Shown in pieces: positions 34,612 to 44,280 of a DNA stretch of 64,000 nucleotides; within the stretch, counting starts at the first letter, position 1; every line of letters starts with the position of its first letter. The notes under the pieces are model-generated. The model was given only the letters and a program-made list of their open reading frames with translations. It had not been told where the DNA came from and did not search any database. Position numbers and translations under genes: made by a program. The DNA lies in the NCBI GenBank assembly GCA_046349915.1, contig JAXMBL010000010.1, forward strand, positions 62,001 to 126,000. Direction: 5' to 3'. Source of the DNA: CAIXSC01 sp046349915. Lineage in GTDB: Bacteria > Planctomycetota > Planctomycetia > Pirellulales > Pirellulaceae.

Positions 34612-35733
34612 ATGAAAATCACCGAAGTTGTCTGCCAAGTGGTACGCATCCCGCAAATCGAGAAGAAGACAGCCAGCAGCCAGGATTCGGTGTTGGTGCG
34701 AGTGCGTACCGACTCGGGGCTGGAGGGAATTGGCGAAGCCGACTCGTCGCCTGAAATGGTCAAGGCCGCGATCGACGCTCCCTTCAGTCACAACATCGCG
34801 TGCGGCTTGCGACAGTTGGTGGTGGGCGAGAATCCTCTCGAAACCGAACGACTCTGGCAAAAGATGTACCGAGCCACCATGTACTGTGGTCGGCGATCCC
34901 TGATGATCACCGCCATGGCCGCCGTCGACATGGCGTTGTGGGATCTAAAGGGGAAGCACTTCGGCGAACCAATCCATCGCCTATTGGGCGGCAAGTACCA
35001 CAATCGCATCCTCGCCTACGCCTCGATCTTGTTCGGCAAGAGCGGCGCCGAGACCGCGGATATTGGGCGACGCTGGCGAGCGGCTGGTTACAAGGCGGTC
35101 AAATTCGGCTGGGAACCGATGGGACAGTCCGAGTCGCTCGACATCGAGTTGGTCGCGGGTGCTCGTGAGGGTCTCGGATCGGACGCCACGCTCTTGATCG
35201 ACGCGGGCTGTGTCTGGGATGCCCGCACGGCACTCCAACGAGCCCACTCGTTCTCTCAGTTCAAGATCGGCTGGCTCGAGGAACCCTTGAACCCCGACGA
35301 CTACGACGGCTATCAATGGCTGCGCGATCGCTCGCCCGTTCCCATCGCATCGGGCGAAGAGGAATGTGGTCGGCAGTCGTTCCGTCCACTGATCGACCGA
35401 CGAGCGCTCGACGTCTATCAAGTCGACTTGTCGAGAAACGGCTTCACCGATTCGCAGTACGTGAAGCAACGCGTCGAGGAGATCGGCGCGCGGCTGTGCA
35501 ATCACTGCTACACGAGTCCCGTGACGGTGGCGGCCAGTCTCCATTGGCTCAGCACCTGCAAGGACGCCTTTTTGTTTGAGGACTGCGTCGAGGATTCGCC
35601 GTTACGACATGAACTGACGCACGAGAAAGTGCAGGCGGTGGACGGTTGGATTGAAGTGCCCGACCGCCCCGGACTCGGCGTCACGCTCGACGAGGAGTTC
35701 GTGAAGCGGCACTTGATCTCCGAGTCGCGATAA
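34612..35733 (+). CDS. Mandelate racemase/muconate lactonizing enzyme family protein
   Basis: This is a 373-residue enolase-superfamily enzyme, which abstracts the alpha proton of a carboxylate substrate with Mg2+. The catalytic Lys pattern is K161-A-V-K164. Metal ligands are D197 (LLIDAG), E223 (WLEEPL) and E249 (ASGEEE), and the general acid/base His is H298 in CNHCYTS. This Asp/Glu/Glu plus late His layout is typical of the mandelate-racemase/acid-sugar-dehydratase group. The capping domain starts MKITEVVCQVVRIPQIEKK. No signal peptide is seen. Likely substrates are acid sugars; which one is not resolvable from sequence. Confidence 0.9.
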   Translation: MKITEVVCQVVRIPQIEKKTASSQDSVLVRVRTDSGLEGIGEADSSPEMVKAAIDAPFSHNIACGLRQLVVGENPLETERLWQKMYRATMYCGRRSLMITAMAAVDMALWDLKGKHFGEPIHRLLGGKYHNRILAYASILFGKSGAETADIGRRWRAAGYKAVKFGWEPMGQSESLDIELVAGAREGLGSDATLLIDAGCVWDARTALQRAHSFSQFKIGWLEEPLNPDDYDGYQWLRDRSPVPIASGEEECGRQSFRPLIDRRALDVYQVDLSRNGFTDSQYVKQRVEEIGARLCNHCYTSPVTVAASLHWLSTCKDAFLFEDCVEDSPLRHELTHEKVQAVDGWIEVPDRPGLGVTLDEEFVKRHLISESR

Positions 35734-35821
35734 GACGTGGATAATTCAGGAACGTCACGGCTTCCCACTCTTGATTTACGGCGGTAATTCGAGCCGCGCT
35801 AAGCCCTAGGAGTATCCGACC

Positions 35822-36940
35822 ATGTTGAACCGACGTGCTTGGTGCGGCGTTCTGGCCTTGTTCACGTTCGTCGCGACTGATGCTGTTTTCTTCCCATCGC
35901 TCGCGACGGCGGGAATCATCGAGACGGTGGCGGGAACTGGCAAGCCCGAGGATGGTCCGGCCGAAGGACCTGCGCTCCAGGCGAACGTGGGCGACCCGTT
36001 CGGGGTCGAGATTGGACCTGATGGCGCGCTGTACATTACCGAGGTGCGTAACCATCGAGTGCGACGGTTGGATCAGAAGACCGGTAAGCTCACCACTGTC
36101 GCTGGCACGGGAGTGAAGGGGTACTCCGGCGATGGCGGCCCCGCGACCGCGGCCAAGTTGAATGAACCCTATGAAGTACGGTTCGATCGCGCGGGCAACA
36201 TGTACTTCGTCGAGATGATGAACCATGTGGTTCGCAAAGTGGACGCAAAGACGGGAGTCATCTCGACCATCGCGGGGACCGGCGAGGCGGGCTATTCGGG
36301 CGACGACGGACCAGCGACCAAGGCTACCTTCCGACAGCCTCACAGCATCGCGCTCGACGATCGGGGCGGATTGTATATCGCTGACATTCTGAATCACCGA
36401 ATTCGGAGAGTGGATCTCGCGAGCGGCATCGTCAAGTCGGTGGCGGGCAATGGCGAGAAGAAGGCGCCGAGCGATGGTCAGACGGCTCTCGGTTCACCCG
36501 TGTTAGGCCCCCGAGCACTCTTCATCGCCGACAATACTCTTTGGGTAGCACTGCGAGAGGGGAACAGCGTCTGGCGAATCTCGCTGGACGATGGCGTCTG
36601 GCGACACGTGTCAGGGACTGGGAAGAAGGGCTTTTCAGGAGATGGCGGACCGGCTCGCGACGCAACGTTCGATGGCCCCAAAGGGATCGCGCTAGGTCCC
36701 GGCGGCCATATCTTCGTGGTCGATACGGAAAATCAAGCCATCCGACGCATTGACGCCGTGTCGGGAGTGATCACGACCATCGCGGGCGGAGGACCTAAAG
36801 CTCGAGGCGGCCAAGGGGACGGCGGACCCGCGACCGCCGCGCAACTCGATCGACCTCACGGAATCTGCGTCGGACCCGATGGCGCCGTGTATATGGGCGA
36901 CACGCTGAACCACCGCGTGCGGCGAGTCCGGCTGCCGTAG
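35822..36940 (+). CDS. Secreted NHL-repeat protein
   Basis: This is a 372-residue protein. The signal peptide (residues 1-30, ending SLATAG) directs export. The rest is a six-bladed NHL propeller: blades repeat GTGKxGYSGDGGPATxAxLxxPxxVxxDxxGNxYxxDxxNHxVRRVD, seen four to five times (GTGVKGYSGDGGPATAAKL, GTGEAGYSGDDGPATKATF, GTGKKGFSGDGGPARDATF and the ending GAVYMGDTLNHRVRRV). It is a binding or scaffold domain; no catalytic residues are recognised. The gene is convergent with the TonB gene. Confidence 0.9.
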   Translation: MLNRRAWCGVLALFTFVATDAVFFPSLATAGIIETVAGTGKPEDGPAEGPALQANVGDPFGVEIGPDGALYITEVRNHRVRRLDQKTGKLTTVAGTGVKGYSGDGGPATAAKLNEPYEVRFDRAGNMYFVEMMNHVVRKVDAKTGVISTIAGTGEAGYSGDDGPATKATFRQPHSIALDDRGGLYIADILNHRIRRVDLASGIVKSVAGNGEKKAPSDGQTALGSPVLGPRALFIADNTLWVALREGNSVWRISLDDGVWRHVSGTGKKGFSGDGGPARDATFDGPKGIALGPGGHIFVVDTENQAIRRIDAVSGVITTIAGGGPKARGGQGDGGPATAAQLDRPHGICVGPDGAVYMGDTLNHRVRRVRLP

Positions 36941-36982
36941 GCAGCCGCCAACGAGACGATTTCACCGCGGCCTGGTTTGCGG

Positions 36983-37780
36983 CTATTCAGCTCGAATCGC
37001 AAAGCGTACAGGCACCCGGATCGTGCAAGGGACCGCTCTGCCGGCGCTTCGCGCCGGGGTGAAGAGCCAATATTGGACGGTGGCGAGCGCCGAGTCATCG
37101 AATGGTGCGTAACCGCTGGATTCAGCGACTCGCAGGGACTTTACGCGTCCCGCCTCATCGAGTCGCACTTCGAGCACAACCCGCCCTTGACGCCGTTCGG
37201 CGTACGCTTGCGTGGGATACGGCGGCGCAGGATTGTTAGCATTCCTTACGGGCATTTGATCCACATTTGCGCCTGGAGTCGCTTCCATCATCGGGGGCGC
37301 TGTCACGGTTTCGACGCGCACGTTCACAGGTGTGACTCGCGACGGAAGGCGGGGCATGCGCTGGCTGGAGGAGACGACCGATTCCGAATCGGCTGTCACT
37401 TCTTCTATTCGTGGCGGATTGGCCCGAATGGGAACACTCCCCGATAGGCTTGGCACGACATCGACATCGAGTTTGTTGTCGACGTCCCGCGGCCAGCGAG
37501 TCGACTGAGTAGTCGTCTTTCGCACGGGATGGGAATGAGCGGCGAAAGGAGTCATGGGGTGTTCGTGGTCGTGCTCCATCCCCGGCGCGTGAACATGGAA
37601 TTCGGCAGTTGATTCACTGGGATCAACCGCGGTCCAAGAGGCCTCGAGGGTAATCACGCCGCGATTCACCGCGACGAGGGGAGACAGCCATGGCTGAGAG
37701 GCAATTCCTCCCAATGCCACGATCGCCGTAACATGGAGGATCGCGCTGACTCCGAGCCCAATATGGGTGTCGCGTCGCAT
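36983..37780 (-). CDS. TonB-family energy transducer with His-rich segment
   Basis: This is a 265-residue protein; ATG 37780 begins MRRDTHIGLGVSAILHVTAIVALGG, a short cytoplasmic start plus one membrane helix containing the conserved His. The C-terminal ~80 residues match TonB_C: NPAPPYPTQAYAERRQGRVVLEVRLDEAGRVKSLRVAESSGYAPFDDSALATVQYWLFTPA. The linker is unusual: residues 62-84 contain seven His (FHVHAPGMEHDHEHP...AHSHP), a likely metal-binding patch. The gene is divergent from a TonB-dependent receptor gene 102 bases away, its probable partner. No exbB/exbD genes are in the window. Confidence 0.88.
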   Translation of the reverse strand: MRRDTHIGLGVSAILHVTAIVALGGIASQPWLSPLVAVNRGVITLEASWTAVDPSESTAEFHVHAPGMEHDHEHPMTPFAAHSHPVRKTTTQSTRWPRDVDNKLDVDVVPSLSGSVPIRANPPRIEEVTADSESVVSSSQRMPRLPSRVTPVNVRVETVTAPPMMEATPGANVDQMPVRNANNPAPPYPTQAYAERRQGRVVLEVRLDEAGRVKSLRVAESSGYAPFDDSALATVQYWLFTPARSAGRAVPCTIRVPVRFAIRAE

Positions 37781-37882
37781 TTCGCCGTAACTCTTGAACA
37801 AATTCCCCTCAAGCACTACAAGCCGCGCAGCCGATAAACTCGACAGCAATTTGGCGTCCCGCTTCTCGAAGGAATCACCGGC

Positions 37883-40000
37883 ATGCCAGGGGAGATCAAT
37901 GGCGAATGCGGGAGACTCCTGCTGACGTTATGCGTGGGATTATGCCTGATGAGGTGCGTCCTGGCCACAGGTCAGGAGGTGGATGGACCGCCGAGGGAAT
38001 CTGGTGCTCCAGTCTTGGAATTGCCCGAGACGGTGGTGGAGGCGGATGCGAGTCCGTTGGCGAGCGACTTTGAGCCGCTGGACGTTGGATCGGTGATGCG
38101 AGGTCGCGGCGACAACCTCCTCGGCTTGACGGGTTCCGCCTCCGAAGGGCGATTCGGGCAACCTCAGATCGAGTTTCGGCCGATCCTCCGCCCTGGCGAG
38201 GTGCTCGAGTTAGTCCCTGGCTTGATTGCGACTCAACATAGCGGCGCGGGGAAGGCGAATCAGTTCTTCGTACGCGGATTTAATCTCGATCACGGCACGG
38301 ATTTCGCGCTCAAGATCGACGGTGTGCCGACGAACCTCCCTACGCATGCTCACGGCCAAGGATACCTCGATATCAACTGGCTAATTCCCGAGTTAGTGGA
38401 CTATGCGGACTATAAACTTGGTCCCTACTACGCCGACTTCGGCGATTTTAGTTCCGCGGGGGCGCTGGATATGCGACTCCGCCGAACTCTGCCGCACGGA
38501 ATAGCGTCGCTAAGCGGGGGCGAGTTCAACTACTACCGCCTTTTGGTTGCCGATTCGACGCAAATGGCAGGCGGCGACTTGCTGTACGCGTACGAGCAGA
38601 ATTACTACGACGGTCCCTGGGAAGTTCCCCAGAAATACAATCGCTTCAACGGCGTCTTGAAGTGGACGTTCGGCGACGAGCTCGAAGGAGTCTCTCTGTC
38701 GGCGTTAGGGTATAAGGGTTACTGGACGGCGACCAACCAGATCGCTCAACAAGCCTACGACGCGGGAATTGTTGGTCGTTTTGGATCACTCGATCCGTCC
38801 GATGGCGGCAGCACTTCGCGAGTCACTTTGAATGCGGAGTACTGGCGTGACGACGGTCGCGGAATGATCAAGGCCAATGCCTACGCATTCACCTACAACC
38901 TCGACCTGTTTTCCAATTTCACCTACTACCTGGATGATCCGGTCAACGGCGATCAAATCCAACAAGTCGACGCCCGCGTCACTTCGGGCTTTAACCTCTC
39001 GCGAACCTGGGAAGGCGAGTTTACAACGCACGGGGTGGGATTTCAGTTCCGTAACGATACCATCTCTAACGTCGGTCTCAATCACACGTCCAATCGACAG
39101 TACTTGGAAACCGTGCGCAGCGACGACGTCCATCAGCAGGACTACGGACTTTACTACACGAACACGACTCAGCTGTCGAGTTGGCTGAAGAGCGTGGTCG
39201 GCCTGCGAGGCGACTTTTATCACTTTGACGTCGAATCGCACACGAATCCAGCAGATAGTGGTGACAAGAGCGCGGCGATTTTCAGCCCCAAAACCGGCCT
39301 CGTGTTCGGACCATGGTCCGACTCGGAGTTTTTCGTGAACTGGGGGCAGAGCTTTCACAGCAATGACGCCCGCGGAGTTACCTCGTCGGTCGATCCCGCC
39401 ACGCCGCTGGTCAAATCCGATGGCAGCGAAATTGGACTGCGATCCTTGCTCACCCCCGATTGGAACTCCACGCTCACCCTCTGGTATCTCGAACTCGATT
39501 CCGAACTGGTTTTCGTGGGCGACGCCGGCACGACCGAACCGGCGGGAGCGAGTCACCGGACGGGCTTCACTTGGACCAACTATTGGAAGGTGCGAGAATG
39601 GTTGACGTTGGATGCCGATTACGCGTACGTGAAGCCGCGTTTTATCGGTGGCGACCGGATTCCAAACGCCGTGAATAATGTCGTTAGCGCTGGCCTCACC
39701 GCTCGTCAATTAGAGGGAGGTCTCTACGGGACTCTACGCCTCAGGCACTTTGGTCCTGGAGCGTTGATTGAAGACAACAGCGCCCGGAGCAGCACGACCT
39801 CGCTTCTCAATCTGCAAGTGGGTTACCAGGTTCCCAGTTTCACAGTGGCCTGTGACTTCTTCAATGTTCTGAATCGGGATGACAACGACATCCTCTACTT
39901 TTACGAATCGCAACCGCTGGGGTTGCCCGCTGCCAACGATTATCACTTTCACCCGGTCGAGCCTTTCATGATCCGCGCCCATGTGACGTGGACCTTCTAG
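37883..40000 (+). CDS. TonB-dependent outer-membrane receptor
   Basis: This is a 705-residue outer-membrane transporter. The N-terminus has a hydrophobic stretch (LLLTLCVGLCLMRCVLATGQ) serving as signal peptide. ELPETVVEADA is a plausible TonB box. The plug domain reads RPGEVLELVPGLIATQHSGAGKANQFFVRGFNLDHGTDFALKIDGVPTNLPTHAHGQGY, matching the receptor plug. The remainder is a beta-barrel with alternating aromatic strands and ends in the typical terminal Phe (AHVTWTF). Several His-rich loops (THAHGQG, YHFHPVEPF) and the His-rich partner TonB favour a metal or metallophore substrate, by inference. Confidence 0.93.
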   Translation: MPGEINGECGRLLLTLCVGLCLMRCVLATGQEVDGPPRESGAPVLELPETVVEADASPLASDFEPLDVGSVMRGRGDNLLGLTGSASEGRFGQPQIEFRPILRPGEVLELVPGLIATQHSGAGKANQFFVRGFNLDHGTDFALKIDGVPTNLPTHAHGQGYLDINWLIPELVDYADYKLGPYYADFGDFSSAGALDMRLRRTLPHGIASLSGGEFNYYRLLVADSTQMAGGDLLYAYEQNYYDGPWEVPQKYNRFNGVLKWTFGDELEGVSLSALGYKGYWTATNQIAQQAYDAGIVGRFGSLDPSDGGSTSRVTLNAEYWRDDGRGMIKANAYAFTYNLDLFSNFTYYLDDPVNGDQIQQVDARVTSGFNLSRTWEGEFTTHGVGFQFRNDTISNVGLNHTSNRQYLETVRSDDVHQQDYGLYYTNTTQLSSWLKSVVGLRGDFYHFDVESHTNPADSGDKSAAIFSPKTGLVFGPWSDSEFFVNWGQSFHSNDARGVTSSVDPATPLVKSDGSEIGLRSLLTPDWNSTLTLWYLELDSELVFVGDAGTTEPAGASHRTGFTWTNYWKVREWLTLDADYAYVKPRFIGGDRIPNAVNNVVSAGLTARQLEGGLYGTLRLRHFGPGALIEDNSARSSTTSLLNLQVGYQVPSFTVACDFFNVLNRDDNDILYFYESQPLGLPAANDYHFHPVEPFMIRAHVTWTF

Positions 40001-40196
40001 CTGTCGTTAAGGCTGCCAGCAAAAGCATGCCATCTGGGCGACGGTGAAGTGACATTGTATTCTCTTGGTTTGCCACTCCCGGCGCACCGATGGCGGTTCG
40101 ACAGCTAGTCGTGACCGTAGGGCGTCCACCGGGTTGGCGTCTACAGTTCGCACGTCACCCGAGACCACTATTGGCCTCCTATTCCGTGGGTGAAAT

Positions 40197-41255
40197 GTGT
40201 CGGCAACAGACTTTCCTCTCTTGGACTTCGTCCTCTCGAATTACCGCAACTTCAACGCTCGGGCAACGCGCGACGCGATCATCGCTTATTGGCGTCATAT
40301 TTCAACAGGCGGCAGAATGTTCTGGACGCTCGCTGGCGCCATGTCCTCGGCCCAATTAGGCATCAGCTTGGCGCCCGCGATCCGACACGGTTTAGTTCAC
40401 GGCCTCTCGGTGACCGGAGCAAACCTGGAAGAGTCTCTATTTCGTTTGGTTGCACATGATGGCTATCGCGACTTTCCGAACTATCGTTACCTGCGAAAAC
40501 AGGACGACACGGCCATCTTGGCGGCTCGCATGCGGCGAGTTACGGACACCAGCATTCCTGAAGACGAGGCTTTTCGTGCCGTCGAGGCAATCATGGTTCC
40601 GCTTTGGAAACGGGCCACGTTAAATGGTGAACGTCGCTTTTGGCATGAGTACTTTTACGAGGTCATTCAGGCCATTGAGCCTCGGTCGTATCAGGGCGAC
40701 CCCGATTCATGTTGGTTACTATCCGCGGCTCGCAACCGACTCCCTTTGGTGGTTCCAGGCTATGAGGACTCCACATTCGGCAATATTTTCGCGTCGTATG
40801 TCAAGTCCGGAGAATGTAGTGCTTCCATCATCAAGTCGGGAATCGAGTACATGGCTGAGTTCTATGACACTTATCGCTCGCTTTCCGAGGGACCTGGACT
40901 AGGGTTCTTTCAAATCGGCGGTGGAATCGCGGGCGACTTTCCAATCTGCGTCGTCCCATCGCTCAAATACGACGTCCAAGCACCGGTGAAACCTTGGGCC
41001 TACTTCTGTCAGATCAGCGATTCAACAACGTCCTATGGTTCTTATTCGGGAGCGACTCCGAACGAGAAGATCACCTGGGACAAGCTCACGGAAGAAACGC
41101 CGATGTTCATCATCGAGTCCGACGCGACGATCGTAGCGCCATTGATCTTAGGTGTCTTGCTCGAATGCCAGCGCAATCCCAATCTCGTAGGAACGTATCT
41201 TGCGCCGCGACTTGCGTCGATCAACCATGGGATCGAATCCATCGAGACGGCGTAG
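40197..41255 (+). CDS. Deoxyhypusine-synthase-like protein
   Basis: This is a 352-residue protein starting at GTG 40197. It matches the deoxyhypusine synthase fold, which transfers the 4-aminobutyl group of spermidine through an NAD-dependent reaction. Family signatures visible are MFWTLAGAMSSAQLGISLAP, LSVTGANLEESLF, PGYEDSTFGNIF, LGFFQIGGGIAGDFPI, QISDSTTSYGSYSGATPNEKITWDK and MFIIESDATIVAPLILG. K296 in TWDK aligns with the catalytic Lys of the eukaryotic enzyme (WGK). Bacteria have no eIF5A, so the acceptor must differ, for example another polyamine as in homospermidine synthesis. No polyamine gene is next to it. Confidence 0.88.
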   Translation: MSATDFPLLDFVLSNYRNFNARATRDAIIAYWRHISTGGRMFWTLAGAMSSAQLGISLAPAIRHGLVHGLSVTGANLEESLFRLVAHDGYRDFPNYRYLRKQDDTAILAARMRRVTDTSIPEDEAFRAVEAIMVPLWKRATLNGERRFWHEYFYEVIQAIEPRSYQGDPDSCWLLSAARNRLPLVVPGYEDSTFGNIFASYVKSGECSASIIKSGIEYMAEFYDTYRSLSEGPGLGFFQIGGGIAGDFPICVVPSLKYDVQAPVKPWAYFCQISDSTTSYGSYSGATPNEKITWDKLTEETPMFIIESDATIVAPLILGVLLECQRNPNLVGTYLAPRLASINHGIESIETA

Positions 41256-41256
41256 A

Positions 41257-41277
41257 GCAAGCGTTGGCATCGCTTGC
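41257..41277. terminator. Hairpin between convergent genes
   Basis: GCAAGCG (41257-41263) pairs with CGCTTGC (41271-41277) around a 7-base loop, directly after the stop of the deoxyhypusine-synthase-like gene and before the convergent kinase stop at 41301. No T-run is present. Confidence 0.5.
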
Positions 41278-41300
41278 ATTCACTCCCGTCGTTAACGTTT

Positions 41301-42686
41301 TCAGTGTTTCACGCACGGAACTTGCAGCCGAGCGTGAACACGCGTGCCGCCTGACTCGACTTGAATGAAATCGGCGCTGCCGTGAAAGAGTCGAGCTCGC
41401 TCTTGGATGCCGCGGACGCCAAAACGATCGGGCGGAATCTTGCTCAAATCAAAACCTACCCCATCATCCTCGACTTGAATGTCAATCTCCGTTCCGACCT
41501 GCTTCAGTTGAATCGCGATCCGTTCAGCACGTCCATGTCGAATGGCGTTGCCGATGGCTTCCTGCACGATGCGAAACACCACCCCTTCGAACAGATGATC
41601 GTAACGCTCGGGTGGCAGCTCGCATTCGAACGAAATGTTGCATACCACCACTCGCAACGTTTCGGCGATCAGGTGCCTGATCGATTCCTCGATGCCCGAC
41701 TCCTCGATCACCATGGGGCGTAGATCATTGATCAGCCGGCGGCATTCCCGCGCCGCCTTTCGCATTAGTTCCAAGGCGAGATCGAGCGTTGCTCCTTGCT
41801 CTTCCTCCAATGTTGCTCGAGTCGCCTCGATGTTCATCAGTGCGCCAAATAGCGTTTGCGCTAACCCATCGTGGATATCATGGGAGGTCAGGCGACGCTC
41901 CCGCTCTTGAAGTTCGAACATCTGACGAATCGTCGACTCCCGCTCGCGAATGTATAACTCCGACTCGCGGATCGCCGTGATATCTTGCATCGCTCCCAAG
42001 ACTCGAGTGACTTTCCGGTCGGCCCCACGGGCCAGCAGGGCGCGATCGAGCACCAGCGCGTAATCGCCGTGATTGCGCCGAATGAGATACTCGCAAGACC
42101 ATGTTTCGGCCCCCGAATCGATCGCCTCGCGAAACGAAGCAAAGACACGTTGACGATCGTTCGGATGGACCAACTCACGCCACCGAGCGTTTCGCTCGCT
42201 CCCCTCCTCCGGTTTCGGCCCGTACGAACGCTCGTATTCGTCGTTCCACCAAATCGTGCCCGCCACGGCATCGAAGTCCCAAATCGCATGCCCCGTCACT
42301 TCCATGACCAAACGGAGCCGTTCTTCGCTCCGACGCAGGGCAAGTTCCTGCGTGCGCTCTTTGGTCACATCCCGAGCGCACGCGATCAACTTCCCCGATT
42401 CCCGCTCCACCACCGACATCCACGCCAGCCAGCGATACCCGCCATCGCGACAGCGATAGCGGTTTTCAAAGTGGATCGTGTTGTGATTGCCACGGTTCAG
42501 CAGACCCGCTTCATGGTAAGTGGCTTCTCGATCATCCGGATGTACGAAATCGACGTACGGACGACTGGTCAACTCTTCCTCGCTCCACCCCAAGGTGGTC
42601 GTCCACGCAGGATTGACCCGTGTAAAATAGCCACTCGCGTTCGCCTCGCACATCAACTCGTTGCTGAGCTTGAAGAAATCGGTCAT
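41301..42686 (-). CDS. PAS-domain sensor histidine kinase (HisKA_3/NarX type)
   Basis: This is a 461-residue kinase. ATG 42686 follows GGAG at short spacing; the longer frame contains no domain. Two PAS/PAC modules (about residues 5-110 and 120-240; WSEEELTSRPYVDFVHPDDRE and WWNDEYERSYGPKPEE) act as sensors. The HisKA_3 dimerisation domain has phospho-accepting H272 in LTSHDIHDGLAQ, and the HATPase has EAIGNAIRHG and DDGVGFDLS. No membrane helix is seen, so it is cytoplasmic. Such kinases usually pair with a LuxR-type regulator, but none is adjacent; the downstream convergent gene is unrelated. Confidence 0.9.
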   Translation of the reverse strand: MTDFFKLSNELMCEANASGYFTRVNPAWTTTLGWSEEELTSRPYVDFVHPDDREATYHEAGLLNRGNHNTIHFENRYRCRDGGYRWLAWMSVVERESGKLIACARDVTKERTQELALRRSEERLRLVMEVTGHAIWDFDAVAGTIWWNDEYERSYGPKPEEGSERNARWRELVHPNDRQRVFASFREAIDSGAETWSCEYLIRRNHGDYALVLDRALLARGADRKVTRVLGAMQDITAIRESELYIRERESTIRQMFELQERERRLTSHDIHDGLAQTLFGALMNIEATRATLEEEQGATLDLALELMRKAARECRRLINDLRPMVIEESGIEESIRHLIAETLRVVVCNISFECELPPERYDHLFEGVVFRIVQEAIGNAIRHGRAERIAIQLKQVGTEIDIQVEDDGVGFDLSKIPPDRFGVRGIQERARLFHGSADFIQVESGGTRVHARLQVPCVKH

Positions 42687-42854
42687 GGTTCTCCGTTTCT
42701 CCGATCCGTGCATGCGTGAGGTCAACGAATGCGTTGGAGTCGTTGTCGGTTTTTTCGGCGCGGGTGTCGAGAATAGCGTCTCGATTGTCGACAACCGTGT
42801 GGTTTTACGCGAGCCCCACTTGCATACACTCTTCCATTGCCCAGAGTAGTCGCC

Positions 42855-44276
42855 ATGCGCCGACCTTTGAAGTACCAGATTATGGGCCCGATGGCCGGAT
42901 TGACGCTCGTCGCGCTCGTCACCGTCGCGCTCGTCGATGTCTGGCTAGCCTCCCGATACGCGCGTCGGCAGATCGAATCCCAGTGGAGGGAGATCGGCGA
43001 GACGCTGGACAAGGCGAGTTTCCCGTTGACCGACGCGGTACTGGACCAAGTACGCGGGTTGTCGGGCGCCGAGTTTCTGGTGCTGGATGAACAGGGACGG
43101 CGAGTCGCGGCAACTTCAGCCGCCGATTCCTCTCCTGCCGTCGCGTTAGCGGAGGCGCCCGTCCCCAGACTGTCGCTGGATCGTCGAGTAACCCTCGCGG
43201 GCGAAGCCTATTTTCACGCCGCCCTGCCGTTGCGTCGAGTCGCTGATGGCGGGACTCCCTTGACGCTGCACTGCTTCTACCCCGAGACTCGCTACCTGCG
43301 AGCTTGGCGAGAAGCTGTGATTCCCTCGCTCTCCGTCGGCCTGACCACGGTGGCACTCGTCGTCATCGTCAGCGGCCTCCTGGCGGTGCGAGTCACTCGC
43401 CATGTCGCTCGACTGGGCGACCAGGTTGAGCGAATCGCGAGGGGCGAGTTTGCACCGGTCCCTTGGCAAGGCCCCGACGACGAACTGAGGGACTTGGCCG
43501 TCGCGGTGAATCGGTTGACCGAACAATTGAGAGCGTACGAAAACCAAGTGCGGCGACAGGAGCGACTCCAAACCCTCGACCAACTCGGCGGAGGAATGGC
43601 ACACCAATTGCGTAACTCGCTCACCGGCTGCCGCATGGCGATCGATTTTCATCGCCGAGGCTGCATGCAGCCTGACGACGAAGCACTCGGCATGGCCATT
43701 CAACAACTCGAACTCATGGAGGAATACGTTCGCCGCTTCCTGGCGTTGGGGAAGAGATCCGACCAGCCGCCTCGGTTGATCGAACTAGGGGCGTTGGTGG
43801 AGCAAGTACTAGCGCTGGTGCGACCACGCATGCTCCATCTTGGCGTCGAGTTGGATTGGCGTCCCGCCGCTAACGCTTGTTGGGTCCTGGGTGATTCCGA
43901 CGCCCTATCCCAGGTGATGGTGAATCTGTTGTTGAACGCGGCTGAAGCCGCGTCTCAACAAGAAGTGACAGGGGTCGACTCGACGAGTGGCCAAGTCAGC
44001 TCCGCGACGCATTCTCTCCACCCGCGAGTGGAAGCTCGCTTGAGCCACGAGGCGACGCGGATCGTGCTGGAGGTGGGAGATACAGGGAAGGGTCCTCCCG
44101 CGGAGGTGTGCGACACGATCTTCGAACCCCTGGTATCGAGTAAACCGGATGGCGCGGGATTGGGATTGGCAGTCGCTCGCGAAGTCGTGGAAAGGCACGG
44201 CGGCGTGATCGGTTGGCGACGAGAAAATGGCTGGACGTGGTTTACCGTGGAATTACCTCCGAGCGAGGGGATGTGA
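42855..44276 (+). CDS. HAMP-domain sensor histidine kinase
   Basis: This is a 473-residue membrane kinase from ATG 42855. Two membrane helices (about residues 12-32 and 157-180) bracket a ~125-residue periplasmic sensor. A HAMP domain follows (VTRHVARLGDQVERIARGEF...DELRDLAVAVNRLTEQL). The H-box has H250 in LGGGMAHQLRNSLTG, a variant of HEIRNPL. The HATPase shows MVNLLLNAAEAA, VGDTGKGPP and GAGLGLAVAREVVERHGG. It ends five bases before the NtrC-type regulator gene, so the two form a two-component pair. Kinases of this type usually control sigma-54 promoters. Confidence 0.93.
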   Translation: MRRPLKYQIMGPMAGLTLVALVTVALVDVWLASRYARRQIESQWREIGETLDKASFPLTDAVLDQVRGLSGAEFLVLDEQGRRVAATSAADSSPAVALAEAPVPRLSLDRRVTLAGEAYFHAALPLRRVADGGTPLTLHCFYPETRYLRAWREAVIPSLSVGLTTVALVVIVSGLLAVRVTRHVARLGDQVERIARGEFAPVPWQGPDDELRDLAVAVNRLTEQLRAYENQVRRQERLQTLDQLGGGMAHQLRNSLTGCRMAIDFHRRGCMQPDDEALGMAIQQLELMEEYVRRFLALGKRSDQPPRLIELGALVEQVLALVRPRMLHLGVELDWRPAANACWVLGDSDALSQVMVNLLLNAAEAASQQEVTGVDSTSGQVSSATHSLHPRVEARLSHEATRIVLEVGDTGKGPPAEVCDTIFEPLVSSKPDGAGLGLAVAREVVERHGGVIGWRRENGWTWFTVELPPSEGM

Positions 44277-44280
44277 AGGA

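Noticed and set aside
38786..39709. 307-residue minus-strand frame in the TonB-dependent receptor
   Set aside because: The plus strand shows a full receptor plug and barrel; the antisense frame has no family signal.
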